Source: Bacteroidales bacterium MB20-C3-3
GTDB taxonomy: Bacteria; Bacteroidota; Bacteroidia; Bacteroidales; UBA932
NCBI GenBank assembly: GCA_035609245.1
Contig: CP141202.1
Coordinates: 868,001 to 932,000, forward strand
DNA length: 64,000 nt
Direction of reading: 5' to 3'
Within the stretch, counting starts at the first letter, position 1. Every line of letters begins with the position of its first letter. Position numbers and translations under genes: made by a program. Below are positions 1 through 8,406 of this stretch, piece by piece. The notes beneath the pieces are model-generated. The model saw only the letters and a list, made by a program, of their open reading frames with translations, was not told the origin of the DNA and did no database searches.

Positions 1-8
1 AACTTTAG

Positions 9-139
9 GGGTTGAGTGGGATATTCGTTTATCTCACAGATAATTAGATAGTTAAAATTTAGTTTTTTAAAAAGTTTTTGAAAATATGATTTGCAATTAC
101 TTGTTTTCTAGTACTATAAACGAATATCCCTGTCAACCC
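9..139 (+). repeat. MITE-like palindromic element, copy A
   Basis: A 131-base AT-rich segment is bounded by imperfect 24-base inverted repeats at 9-32 and 116-139, which match at about 22 of 24 positions around the core GATATTCGTTTAT. A second copy of similar length (135 bases) with the same ends and a related AT-rich middle lies at 47959-48093 in the opposite orientation. Neither copy encodes a protein. The terminal inverted repeats, constant size and two dispersed copies suggest a miniature inverted-repeat element, but no parent transposase is in the window and no target duplication is obvious. Confidence 0.6.
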
Positions 140-200
140 AATTTCTCTTTTGTCTCTGCTCCGGAGGAATTCTGCTGCCGGGAGGAGGCATTTATATGGT

Positions 201-300
201 GCCGGGCGGGAGGCCTGGCGGTTAACCGCCCGCCCGGCTTTATGTTAGCCATTCGGCAGATAATTCTGGGAGACTGGTGCGGGTCGGAACAGACGCGCGT
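201..300 (+). repeat. GC-rich hairpin repeat, copy A
   Basis: This starts with a 10-bp stem at 201-210 pairing with 229-238 (GCCGGGCGGG with its complement). It is followed by the conserved string GTTAGCCATTCGGCAGAT at 244-261 and a less conserved tail. Copies occur at 17890-18005 (same strand) and 47847-47951 (opposite strand). Copies A and B both lie on the same side of the MITE-like element, so the two units may have moved together. Copy C lacks the AT-rich element. Confidence 0.6.
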
Positions 301-322
301 GTATAGAGTATGCAACGGGCTC

Positions 323-441
323 GGGGATTGCCTCGCAAAGCGAGGCGTTCCCCAAAGGTGGGAGCCTAAAACTAGCAAAATCCAACTGCCATAGGCAGTT
401 TAACCAAAAAACAGACCGCCTTCAAGCTAGCTTGAGGCGGT
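323..441. repeat. Three-hairpin cassette next to tRNA-Ser, copy A
   Basis: Three consecutive stem-loops lie at 323-353 (GGGGA...TCCCC outer stem with CCTCGC/GCGAGG inner stem), 384-400 (AACTGCC/GGCAGTT) and 415-441 (ACCGCC/GGCGGT around a TCAAGCTAGCTTGA palindrome). The same order of stems with different bases is found at 48105-48235 beside the other tRNA-Ser gene. The last hairpin is followed by T-runs on both strands and probably ends tRNA-Ser transcription on the minus strand. The other two have no assigned role. Confidence 0.5.
415..441 (-). terminator. Probable terminator of tRNA-Ser(GGA)
   Basis: The stem ACCGCC/GGCGGT is extended by the palindrome TCAAGCTAGCTTGA. Read on the minus strand, downstream of the tRNA 3' end, it is followed by CTGTTTTTTGG. 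A T-rich stretch also follows on the plus strand, so it may work in both directions. Confidence 0.55.
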
Positions 442-490
442 TCTTTCTTTTTTGGTTATTACCACTTCGTGGTGGGTTTTGTCTATTTGG

Positions 491-578
491 CGGAGAGAGG
501 GGGATTCGAACCCCCGATACCCTTTTGGGGTATACGCGCTTTCCAGGCGGGCCAGTTCAACCACTCCTGCATCTCTCC
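491..578 (-). tRNA. tRNA-Ser (anticodon GGA)
   Basis: On the minus strand the acceptor stem GGAGAGA pairs with TCTCTCC and is followed by discriminator G. The anticodon loop CTGGAAA gives anticodon GGA, and the T-arm contains GGTTCGAATCC. The long variable arm (TATACCCC...GGGGTAT type) is typical of class II serine tRNAs. One C-C mismatch is visible in the anticodon stem (second pair). The CCA end is not encoded. The gene is flanked downstream by the hairpin cassette at 323-441. Confidence 0.9.
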
Positions 579-689
579 AGTTTTGCGGTCCGGGGGTGCA
601 AAGATATAATTTTTTAATTAATGTTGGTTGTGGCGAGCCCGAATGTTGGGGTTAGTGCTTCAAGCTAATGCTTAGTGTAGTCTCTGAGG

Positions 690-947
690 TTAGTGGTTAA
701 GGCAGGTGAGGCGTTCGCACTCGCATCGGTTGTGGGCACGGGCGAGAGCTTCGTTGATGGTTTGTTGGGCAAATGGTGGAGGTGGGGTTCCTTCATGAAG
801 GATTGGCTCACCGGGTCCGGGGTTGTTTAGGGTGGTAATGTTTGAATAGCAAACGGAGCAAAGAACTTCTGCATTGTTTAGGTTGTTGCCGCCATCTCTT
901 TTAATGTGGTGTACAACCAAATTGTGGTTACTGTTGCATCGTGCCAT
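690..947 (-). CDS. Small HNH-nuclease-like protein, N-terminally truncated
   Basis: This is an 85-residue ORF starting at ATG 947. Residues 4-37 resemble the HNH/McrA fold: a lone Cys4 at the spacing expected for the second Cys of the N-terminal zinc knuckle, then VHHI at 12-15, Asn at 24-25, and LCSVC at 29-33. The first knuckle Cys is missing because an in-frame stop lies five codons upstream of the ATG. The usual final HNH His is Tyr34. The C-terminal half is Pro-rich and ends in a CECERLTC cluster. It is either a degenerate fragment or a non-catalytic zinc-binding protein. No toxin, phage or restriction partner lies beside it, as the neighbours are tRNA-Ser and metH. Confidence 0.4.
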   Translation of the reverse strand: MARCNSNHNLVVHHIKRDGGNNLNNAEVLCSVCYSNITTLNNPGPGEPILHEGTPPPPFAQQTINEALARAHNRCECERLTCLNH

Positions 948-1032
948 ACGAGTGTAGTTTTAAAGGGGTTTGTGTAAATATAATATATTATATTTTTATG
1001 TAAAAGTGAGGCGGGAAAAATGTGGTGAATGG

Positions 1033-1065
1033 TTGAGTTGATGATTGATTATTTGAGTAATTTTG
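1033..1065 (+). promoter_or_regulatory. Putative Bacteroidetes-type promoter for metH
   Basis: TAATTTTG at 1058-1065 matches the TAnnTTTG -7 consensus of Bacteroidetes. TTG triplets at 1033-1035 and 1038-1040 are candidate -33 elements, with spacers of 22 and 17 bases. It lies about 52 bases before the chosen metH ATG. No cobalamin or SAM riboswitch motif is recognisable in 948-1117. Confidence 0.45.
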
Positions 1066-1117
1066 CGGATAATATTTGTATTGTGTTATTTATATAGTGT
1101 TATCTGGATTGAATATT

Positions 1118-4100
1118 ATGGACAGGTCAAAATATAATTTGGTTGTAGGGTTACTGAATAAGAAAATTCTTGTGCTGGATGGTGCAATGGGTACAATGAT
1201 TCAGCGCAGAGGTCTTACTGAGGAGGATTACAGAGGTGAGCGTTTTGCCAAATACGACCGGTCGCTGAAGGGGAATAATGATTTGCTGTCCATTACAAGG
1301 GCTGATGTGATTGCCGATATCCACCGGGAGTATTTTGAGGCTGGTGCGGATATAGTTTCCACTAATACTTTTAACGCTAATGCAATCTCTATGGCCGATT
1401 ACGGGATGGAGGGGCTTGTCTATGAGCTTAATTTTGCCGGTGCTGAACTTGCTGCAAAGGTGGCAAAGGAGTTTGGAGGTAAACTGGTGGCGGGTTCAAT
1501 GGGGCCGACAAACAGGACGGCAAGCATGTCGGCTGATGTAAATGACCCTGGTTCAAGGGGGGTAACCTTTGATGAGCTGGCGGAGGCATATGCAGAGCAG
1601 GCTCGGGGTTTGATTGATGGTGGGGTTGATATTTTGCTTGTGGAGACAGTTTTTGATACTTTAAATGCAAAAGCTGCTCTTTTTGGAATTGACAAAGTTT
1701 TTCTGGAAAAAGATATTTTTTTACCTGTAATGGTGTCCGGAACAATTACTGATGCAAGTGGAAGAACACTTACAGGACAGACTCTTGAGGCATTTCTGGT
1801 GAGTATTTCTCATTTTCCACTGCTGAGTACCGGACTCAATTGTGCACTTGGGGCGGAGCAGCTGAGGCCGTTTATCAGGGAGATTAGCGAGAAGTCGCCC
1901 TTTTTTGTGTCGGCGCACCCAAATGCGGGGTTGCCAAATGAATTTGGTGGCTATGATCAGAGTGCAGCCTACATGGCCTCTATTGCTGAAGATTTTGTGA
2001 AGAGTGGGTGGATTAATATTATAGGGGGGTGCTGCGGTACTACTCCTGACCATATACGGGAGATTGCAAAGGTTGCAGCCCGATACTCTCCCAGGGTGGT
2101 TCCTGAACTGCCTCCTGTCACAAGGCTGAGTGGGCTTGAGGTGCTTGAGATCAGGCCGGAGAGCAATTTTATAAATGTTGGTGAGCGGACAAATGTGTCG
2201 GGCTCTAAGAAGTTTGCCCGTCTTATAAGGGAGGAGAAGTATTCTGAGGCGCTTGCTGTGGCAAGGGAGCAGGTAGAGGGTGGTGCACAGGTGATTGATA
2301 TCTGCATGGATGAGGCGATGCTTGACTCTGAGAGGGCAATGGTGAAGTTTGTAAATCTTATTATGTCTGAACCGGATATCTCAAGGCTTCCGCTGATGCT
2401 TGACTCATCAAGGTGGGAGGTACTTGAGAGTGGTCTTAAATGTGTTCAGGGTAAGAGCGTTGTCAATTCTATAAGTTTGAAGGAGGGTGAGGAGCTGTTT
2501 CTGGAAAGGGCAAATCTGATAAGGAGATATGGTGCATCGGCAGTAGTAATGCTGTTTGATGAGAGGGGCCAAGCCGATACATTTGAGAGGCGCAAGGAGG
2601 TGGCGGAGAGGAGCTACAGATTGCTGGTTGACAAAATTGGATTTCCTCCTGAGGATATAATTTTTGACCCAAATGTTCTCGCAATAGCTACTGGTATTGA
2701 GGAGCACTCAAATTATGCAGTTGATTTTATTAAAACAACGGCCTGGATTAAGGATAACCTCCCCTTCGCAAAGGTGAGCGGTGGTATAAGCAACCTCTCT
2801 TTTTCATTCAGAGGAATGGACAGGATTAGGGAGGCGATGCATTCGGTCTTCCTGTATCACGCTATAAAGGCGGGCCTGGATATGGGAATTGTTAATCCCG
2901 GTATGCTTCAGGTTTACAGTGAGATTCCTGATGATCTTCTAAAACTCACAGAGGATGTGGTCTTGAACAGGCGCAAGGATGCGACAGAGAGACTTATCAG
3001 ATATGCAGAAATGAGCAAGGATGAGGCGGGAGCTGAAATGGGTGTAAAAAAATCTGACTGGCGTGACCTCCCGGTTGTTGAAAGGGTCAGACACTCCCTT
3101 GTAAAGGGGATTGATGATCATATTGATGAGGATATTCTTGAGGCGAGGACTCTCTTTTCCAGAAGTATTGAGGTTATTGAGGGGCCGCTGATGGGGGGAA
3201 TGAACGAGGTTGGAGATCTCTTTGGTGCGGGAAAAATGTTTCTTCCTCAGGTTGTAAAGAGTGCAAGGGTTATGAAGAGGGCTGTTGCTGTCTTAGAGCC
3301 ATACATCCAGAAGGAGAGCAGAGAGGGAGAATCAAGAAGTGCAGGAAAGTTGCTTCTTGCAACAGTTAAAGGTGATGTGCACGATATTGGAAAGAATATT
3401 GTTAGCGTTGTACTCTCTTGTAATAATTATGAAATTGTTGATCTGGGGGTTATGGTCCCTGCAGAGAAGATAATTGAGAGGGCATTAGAGGTTGGGGCCG
3501 ATGCAATTGGTCTGAGCGGACTTATAACCCCATCTCTTGAGGAGATGGTAAATGTGGCTCAGGAGCTGGAGCGAAGAGAGATAAAGCTTCCTCTTCTTGT
3601 TGGGGGGGCAACCACCTCTGAGGTTCACGCAGCTGTGAAGATTGCTACTAAATACTCGGGGTCAGTTGTGCATGTTAAAGATGCATCAAAGGCTGCCGGG
3701 GTGCTCTCCTCTTTGCTGGGGAACTCCTCTTCTGACTATATTTCAGAGATGAGAAGGAGATATGAAATTATAAGGGAGCAGCATAGTTCATCGGCAAAAA
3801 AAGATAATTACATCTCTTTAGAGAGTGCTCGGGCAAACAAATTTATATGGGATGGATGGGTTGCCCCACCACCTGCAAAACATGGTCTTCAGGAGTTCCA
3901 TGATATTGATTTTGACTCTGTCGTAAAGTATATTGACTGGACATTCTTCTTTTTTGCATGGAAGATGAGTGGTCGTTATCCTGCAATCCTGGAAGATCCG
4001 GTTAAAGGGGCTGAAGCAAAAAAACTTATGGCAGATGCACTTATCTATCTGGAGGAGATGAAACATAAAAACCTTGTCTCTATAGATGGTGTATGTGGTG

Positions 4101-4894
4101 TCTTCCAAGCCGTTTCTCTGGGTGATGACATAGAGGTGTGGCCGGCTGATGCCGGCAGCAGTGCGGGCCGCGAGGCCGCCGCTGCCGCGGCCGCCTCCGG
4201 CCTCCGCGTGGGCGCGGCCTCCGGCCCCGCCCCGCTCCGCCTCTGCTTCCTGCGGAATCAGGAGAAGAAGCAAGATGCCCCTAACCTATCTCTTGCAGAC
4301 TTTATCGCTCCTGCCCGGAGCGAGGGCCAGGCAGCCGGTGGTGCCCCCGGCACCACCGGCCGCCTGGCCGCACCTGCCCGCCTGGCCGCACCGGACCACC
4401 TTGGTGCATTTGTTGTTACAGCCAGATTGGATGAGCAGAGGTGCGCAGCTTACAAAGAGGATGACTACGCATCAATAATGATAAAAATTCTGGCAGATCG
4501 TCTGGCCGAGGCGGCGGCTGAGTGGATTCATCACAAAATGAGATCTGAAATATGGGGATTTTCCCCTTCAGAAAGTCTCTCGTTGGAGCAGATGTTTAAA
4601 GCCGATTATCAGGGAATAAGGCCTGCTCCCGGGTACCCGGCATGTCCTGAACATACAGAGAAGGGAAAACTCTTCTCTCTTCTTGAAGCTCAGAAGCGTA
4701 TAGGTGTTTCTCTTACAGAGAGCTTCACAATGGTTCCCGCTGCCTCTGTAAGTGCATATGTATTTGCACATCCTAAATCGGCCTACTTTAATGTAGGAAA
4801 AATTGGTGATGATCAGTTGCATGATTACGCAAACAGAAAGGGGATGACTCCGGAGGAGGCTGCAATCTGGCTTACCCCCAATATGAATAACTGA
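1118..4894 (+). CDS. metH: Cobalamin-dependent methionine synthase MetH
   Basis: Transfers the methyl group of 5-methyl-THF to homocysteine via methylcobalamin. It has about 1258 residues against roughly 1230 in E. coli. The start is ATG 1118 (MDRSKY), because the upstream extension needs a TTG codon. Domains in order: homocysteine-binding barrel with DGAMGT near residue 23 and the zinc cysteines in LNCALG and GGCCGT; pterin-binding barrel ([14 protein letters not shown]); B12 domain with [10 protein letters not shown] carrying the cobalt-ligand His; C-terminal AdoMet reactivation domain with [15 protein letters not shown]. The reactivation domain carries two Ala/Gly/Pro-rich insertions (about residues 1011-1042 and 1065-1094), described separately. 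metF and ahcY follow, so the methyl cycle is clustered. Confidence 0.95.
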   Translation: MDRSKYNLVVGLLNKKILVLDGAMGTMIQRRGLTEEDYRGERFAKYDRSLKGNNDLLSITRADVIADIHREYFEAGADIVSTNTFNANAISMADYGMEGLVYELNFAGAELAAKVAKEFGGKLVAGSMGPTNRTASMSADVNDPGSRGVTFDELAEAYAEQARGLIDGGVDILLVETVFDTLNAKAALFGIDKVFLEKDIFLPVMVSGTITDASGRTLTGQTLEAFLVSISHFPLLSTGLNCALGAEQLRPFIREISEKSPFFVSAHPNAGLPNEFGGYDQSAAYMASIAEDFVKSGWINIIGGCCGTTPDHIREIAKVAARYSPRVVPELPPVTRLSGLEVLEIRPESNFINVGERTNVSGSKKFARLIREEKYSEALAVAREQVEGGAQVIDICMDEAMLDSERAMVKFVNLIMSEPDISRLPLMLDSSRWEVLESGLKCVQGKSVVNSISLKEGEELFLERANLIRRYGASAVVMLFDERGQADTFERRKEVAERSYRLLVDKIGFPPEDIIFDPNVLAIATGIEEHSNYAVDFIKTTAWIKDNLPFAKVSGGISNLSFSFRGMDRIREAMHSVFLYHAIKAGLDMGIVNPGMLQVYSEIPDDLLKLTEDVVLNRRKDATERLIRYAEMSKDEAGAEMGVKKSDWRDLPVVERVRHSLVKGIDDHIDEDILEARTLFSRSIEVIEGPLMGGMNEVGDLFGAGKMFLPQVVKSARVMKRAVAVLEPYIQKESREGESRSAGKLLLATVKGDVHDIGKNIVSVVLSCNNYEIVDLGVMVPAEKIIERALEVGADAIGLSGLITPSLEEMVNVAQELERREIKLPLLVGGATTSEVHAAVKIATKYSGSVVHVKDASKAAGVLSSLLGNSSSDYISEMRRRYEIIREQHSSSAKKDNYISLESARANKFIWDGWVAPPPAKHGLQEFHDIDFDSVVKYIDWTFFFFAWKMSGRYPAILEDPVKGAEAKKLMADALIYLEEMKHKNLVSIDGVCGVFQAVSLGDDIEVWPADAGSSAGREAAAAAAASGLRVGAASGPAPLRLCFLRNQEKKQDAPNLSLADFIAPARSEGQAAGGAPGTTGRLAAPARLAAPDHLGAFVVTARLDEQRCAAYKEDDYASIMIKILADRLAEAAAEWIHHKMRSEIWGFSPSESLSLEQMFKADYQGIRPAPGYPACPEHTEKGKLFSLLEAQKRIGVSLTESFTMVPAASVSAYVFAHPKSAYFNVGKIGDDQLHDYANRKGMTPEEAAIWLTPNMNN
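4140..4400 (+). other. GC-rich insertions inside metH
   Basis: Two stretches, about 4150-4242 and 4312-4398, are extremely GC-rich and made of GGCC/GCCG-type repeats, unlike the AT-richer flanks. They keep the metH frame open and encode Ala/Gly/Pro-rich segments (for example [10 protein letters not shown] and [11 protein letters not shown], a short direct repeat). They interrupt an otherwise normal reactivation domain between [10 protein letters not shown] and LRLCFLRNQ, and between LADFIAPA and [10 protein letters not shown]. These look like slippage-expanded surface loops, not extra domains. Confidence 0.6.
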
Positions 4895-4948
4895 TTAATG
4901 ATAGTCTCCCGATATTTATTATATTTAAAGTTCATACTTAGTTAAAAA

Positions 4949-5863
4949 ATGACAGTAATAGAGAAAATTAAGAGCTCAAAGAGCCCCCTTTTTACATTTG
5001 AGTTGCTGCCTCCGCTTAAGGGGCACAGTATTGAGAAGGTATATGCAACCATTGAGACTCTTCTCGATTTTAACCCCGCCTATATCAACTTTACATCTCA
5101 CAGAAACGAAGTGCAATATTTTGAGCACCCGGACGGTACTCTTGAAAAGAGGACATCGCGTCTCCGCCCCGGCACAATTGCGCTTGCAGCGGCAGTTAAA
5201 TACAAATACAATATTACTGTTGTTCCGCACCTCCTTTGTGGTGGATTTACCCGTGAAGAGACTGAGAATGCATTAATTGAGATGTCGTTTCTGGGTATTG
5301 AGGATGTTTTTGCTCTGAGGGGAGACCCTCCTAAAGGGAGCAGAAGTTTTATCCCTGAAAAGGGGGGCAATAACTATGCTTCAGATTTAGTAAAACAAAT
5401 AAACGAAATGGCCGGGAGCCGATTTTGCACAGGAGTTGCTGGTTATCCTGAGAAACACTTTGAAGCTCCAAATCTTGAGATTGATATGGAGAACCTTAAG
5501 AAAAAGGTAGATGAGGGGGCGCACTACATTGCAACTCAAATGTTCTTTGATAACTCTGCATTTTTCCGCTTTAGGGACAATTGCCGTAAGGCCGGAATTG
5601 AAGTTCCGATTATTGCCGGAATCAAACCAATATCGGCAATGAATGATATAAAACTGCTCCCTCAGACTTTTCATATTGATATCCCTGCAGATCTGTACAA
5701 TGCAGTTAATAAATGCAATTCTGATGAAGAGGTTCGTGAAGTGGGAATTGAGTGGACCACAATGCAGTCCCGGGAACTTATAAAAGAGGGTGTTCCCGGT
5801 ATTCACTACTATACACTTGGCAGGGCAGACAATATTGCCAGAATTGTCAAAGCCTCATTCTAG
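4949..5863 (+). CDS. metF: 5,10-methylenetetrahydrofolate reductase
   Basis: Reduces 5,10-methylene-THF to 5-methyl-THF, the methyl donor for the MetH reaction just upstream. It has 304 residues, near the usual size of the bacterial single-domain enzyme. The N-terminus TFELLPP carries the catalytic Glu of the MTHFR barrel. Other family signatures are [15 protein letters not shown] (flavin/substrate loop) and the [11 protein letters not shown] segment. The start ATG lies 54 bases after metH with no terminator between, so the two are probably cotranscribed. Confidence 0.93.
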   Translation: MTVIEKIKSSKSPLFTFELLPPLKGHSIEKVYATIETLLDFNPAYINFTSHRNEVQYFEHPDGTLEKRTSRLRPGTIALAAAVKYKYNITVVPHLLCGGFTREETENALIEMSFLGIEDVFALRGDPPKGSRSFIPEKGGNNYASDLVKQINEMAGSRFCTGVAGYPEKHFEAPNLEIDMENLKKKVDEGAHYIATQMFFDNSAFFRFRDNCRKAGIEVPIIAGIKPISAMNDIKLLPQTFHIDIPADLYNAVNKCNSDEEVREVGIEWTTMQSRELIKEGVPGIHYYTLGRADNIARIVKASF

Positions 5864-5869
5864 AATCAG

Positions 5870-5910
5870 CAATTCAGGAAATAATTCAGGAAAAAATTCA
5901 AGAAAAAATT
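5870..5910 (+). repeat. Short A-rich tandem repeat between metF and ahcY
   Basis: Three to four degenerate copies of a 12-base unit (AATTCAGGAAAT / AATTCAGGAAAA / AATTCAAGAAAA) fill the spacer. It is translated only if the ahcY frame is wrongly extended upstream. No SAH riboswitch is recognisable. Confidence 0.5.
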
Positions 5911-5940
5911 ACAATAAACATAAATAAGAGCAATTTTAAC

Positions 5941-7344
5941 ATGAGAGCAAAAGAGTATAAAGTAGCCGATATCTCCCTTGCGGAGTTTGGCAGAAAAGAG
6001 ATAGAGATAGCAGAAAAGGAGATGCCGGGCTTGATGGCTGTAAGAAAAAAATTCGGCAAATCTAAGCCTCTTGCAGGTGCCAGGGTGATGGGTTCTCTCC
6101 ATATGACAATACAAACTGCTGTTCTAATTGAGACACTTAATGAGCTTGGAGCAGATGTACGCTGGTGCAGCTGTAATATTTACTCCACCCAGGATCACGC
6201 AGCTGCTGCAATTGCAGAGGCAGGAACTCCTGTTTTTGCCTGGAAGGGTGAGACTCTTGAGGAGTACTGGTGGTGTACAGAGAGGGCTCTCGACTTTGGA
6301 AATGGTCTTGGTCCAAATCTTATTGTTGATGACGGAGGGGATGCAACTCTTATGATACACAGAGGGTACGATGCAGAGAGCAACGCCTCTGTACTTGATG
6401 GCAAAGCCGATACTCAGGATGAGCAGGAGCTTAACAAAATCCTTAAAAAAATTCTTGCTGATACTCCAAAGAGATGGAGTGCAATTGCCCCTGAAATTAA
6501 AGGGGTATCTGAAGAGACAACAACCGGCGTGCACAGACTATACCAGATGCTGGAGCAGGGGAAACTTCTCTTCCCTGCATTTAATGTAAATGACTCTGTA
6601 ACAAAATCAAAATTTGACAACCTTTATGGATGCCGTGAATCGCTTGCTGATGGGATCAAAAGGGCTACAGATGTAATGATTGCAGGTAAGGTTGTTGTAG
6701 TGTGCGGATATGGTGATGTGGGAAAGGGTTGTGCCCGGTCTATGAAGGGTTACGGGGCAAGGGTTATTGTTACAGAAATTGACCCTATTTGTGCTCTTCA
6801 GGCTGCAATGGAGGGTTTTGAGGTTAAAAGAGTTGAGGATACACTCTCTGAAGGGAATATTTTTGTCACTACTACCGGAAACAAGGATATAATCACTGCC
6901 GAACATATGGCAGGGATGAAGGATCAGGCAATTGTCTGCAATATCGGCCACTTTGATGACGAGATTCAGGTTGCCCGCCTTGAGCAGTGGCCTGGTATCA
7001 AGCGCCTGAACATCAAACCTCAGGTTGATAAATATACATACCCGGATGGTCACTCAATTTTTCTGCTTGCTCAGGGAAGGCTTGTGAACCTTGGTTGTGC
7101 CACCGGCCACCCATCGTTTGTTATGAGTAATTCATTTACAAACCAAACGCTTGCACAAATTGAACTTTGGTCTAAAAAATATGAGCTTGGTGTATATATG
7201 CTTCCTAAACATCTTGATGAGGAGGTGGCTCGCCTGCACCTGGAGCAACTTGGAGTTAAACTCACAGTACTAACTCAGGATCAGGCTGCCTATATAGGTG
7301 TTCCTGTGGATGGACCATTCAAGCCCGAGCATTACAGATACTAA
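5941..7344 (+). CDS. ahcY: Adenosylhomocysteinase (SAH hydrolase)
   Basis: Splits S-adenosylhomocysteine into adenosine and homocysteine, regenerating the MetH substrate. It has 467 residues from ATG 5941 ([17 protein letters not shown]). The frame stays open upstream into metF, but family length and conserved N-terminus fix this start. Visible signatures are [13 protein letters not shown], the NAD-binding [13 protein letters not shown] glycine loop, and the C-terminal [10 protein letters not shown] that reaches across the dimer. The spacer to metF is 77 bases with an A-rich tandem repeat. It forms a methyl-cycle cluster with metH and metF. Confidence 0.96.
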   Translation: MRAKEYKVADISLAEFGRKEIEIAEKEMPGLMAVRKKFGKSKPLAGARVMGSLHMTIQTAVLIETLNELGADVRWCSCNIYSTQDHAAAAIAEAGTPVFAWKGETLEEYWWCTERALDFGNGLGPNLIVDDGGDATLMIHRGYDAESNASVLDGKADTQDEQELNKILKKILADTPKRWSAIAPEIKGVSEETTTGVHRLYQMLEQGKLLFPAFNVNDSVTKSKFDNLYGCRESLADGIKRATDVMIAGKVVVVCGYGDVGKGCARSMKGYGARVIVTEIDPICALQAAMEGFEVKRVEDTLSEGNIFVTTTGNKDIITAEHMAGMKDQAIVCNIGHFDDEIQVARLEQWPGIKRLNIKPQVDKYTYPDGHSIFLLAQGRLVNLGCATGHPSFVMSNSFTNQTLAQIELWSKKYELGVYMLPKHLDEEVARLHLEQLGVKLTVLTQDQAAYIGVPVDGPFKPEHYRY

Positions 7345-7360
7345 TCATTTATTAATGATT

Positions 7361-8401
7361 ATGGACATTACTGTTCTGATAATGGCAGGCGGCTCAGGGG
7401 AGCGTTTCTGGCCGCTTAGCACAAAAGAGAGGCCCAAACAGCTTCTTAAACTCGTTGACCAGGAGAGGAGTCTGATCAGGATGACTGTTGACAGAATCCT
7501 CCCTTTGGTCTCTGCGGAAAGAGTATTCATTGCTACAAATGCCATTCAGGCCGAGGGGGTTCTTGAAGAGCTTCCTATGATTGATCCAAAAAACATTATA
7601 ATTGAACCCGCTTTCAGGGACACAGCTGCCGCTGTGGGATTCGGTTGTGTTGTTATTAGAGAGAGATTTCCCGGTTCAACTATGATAGTACTTGCATCGG
7701 ACCATCTGATAAAGGATGAGGAGGGTTTCAGAGAGGCTCTCTCTGTTGCTGTAGGGATTGCCGATAGCAGGATTGTGACTCTCGGCATAAAACCAACCCA
7801 TCCGGAGACCGGCTACGGATATCTTGAGTGCGGAGAGCTTTTACAGGGTCAACCCGCCAGAGTTTTGAGATTTTGTGAGAAACCCGCTCTGGAAGTTGCT
7901 GAGAGTTACCTTGAAAGTGGTAGATTTTTGTGGAATAGCGGAATGTTTATCTTCCGGATTGAGACAATGATGAATGCCTTTAAAAAGCATCTTCCCGGAC
8001 ACTCAAACACATTGGAGAAAATTTCACAACTCCGGAAACAGAGCTCCATCTCGCCTGAATTTTATACTCAGTCGCTCAGGGAGCTTTTTGAAGAGTTTGT
8101 TAAGATCTCGCTGGATTTTGGGATAATGGAGAGGTTTGAGGAGACTTGGGTCATCCCTGTTGATATTGGATGGAATGATATTGGTTCATTCCCTGCCCTT
8201 GCGGAGGTTTTTGAGGCTAATCAGAACGGAACAATTTCAAGGGGTGCTGAGCTCAGGGAGTATAACTCATTCAATAATATAGTTATATCGGAAAAGCGTG
8301 TAGCCCTTCTGGGAGTTAAGGATCTTGTGGTGGTTGAGACCGATGATGCTCTGCTTATTTGCAGTAAAGAGGAGGCTCAGAATATTAAGAAGATCCTTTA
8401 A
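7361..8401 (+). CDS. manC: Mannose-1-phosphate guanylyltransferase
   Basis: Makes GDP-mannose from mannose-1-phosphate and GTP, supplying mannosyl and fucosyl donors for envelope glycans. It has 346 residues from ATG 7361 (an ATG two codons earlier is possible). The nucleotidyltransferase signature MAGGSGERFWPLS lies at the N-terminus, followed by RPKQLL, the metal-site region VLASDHLI, FCEKPA and FLWNSGMFIF. It is the short form without the C-terminal phosphomannose-isomerase cupin. The start is 16 bases after ahcY, and the gene converges on 8407-9765 with only five bases between stop codons. Confidence 0.85.
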   Translation: MDITVLIMAGGSGERFWPLSTKERPKQLLKLVDQERSLIRMTVDRILPLVSAERVFIATNAIQAEGVLEELPMIDPKNIIIEPAFRDTAAAVGFGCVVIRERFPGSTMIVLASDHLIKDEEGFREALSVAVGIADSRIVTLGIKPTHPETGYGYLECGELLQGQPARVLRFCEKPALEVAESYLESGRFLWNSGMFIFRIETMMNAFKKHLPGHSNTLEKISQLRKQSSISPEFYTQSLRELFEEFVKISLDFGIMERFEETWVIPVDIGWNDIGSFPALAEVFEANQNGTISRGAELREYNSFNNIVISEKRVALLGVKDLVVVETDDALLICSKEEAQNIKKIL

Positions 8402-8406
8402 AAGGG

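Noticed and set aside
86-394. 102-residue plus-strand ORF and its minus-strand shadow at 133-378
   Set aside because: They lie entirely across the MITE-like element, GC hairpin repeat and first stem-loop, have no family features and no ribosome-binding context, and reappear only as repeat artefacts.
432-655. Two plus-strand ORFs over the tRNA-Ser region
   Set aside because: They are antisense readings of tRNA-Ser(GGA) and its flanks.
948-1117. Possible cobalamin or SAM riboswitch before metH
   Set aside because: No B12-box-like GCCACTG string or SAM-type core is visible in the 170-base leader.
3818-4478. Long antisense and alternate-frame ORFs over the GC-rich part of metH
   Set aside because: Stop-poor GC-rich DNA opens all frames. 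The metH frame alone continues the conserved domain.
5864-5940. Possible SAH riboswitch before ahcY
   Set aside because: The spacer consists of an A-rich 12-base tandem repeat and forms no recognisable aptamer.
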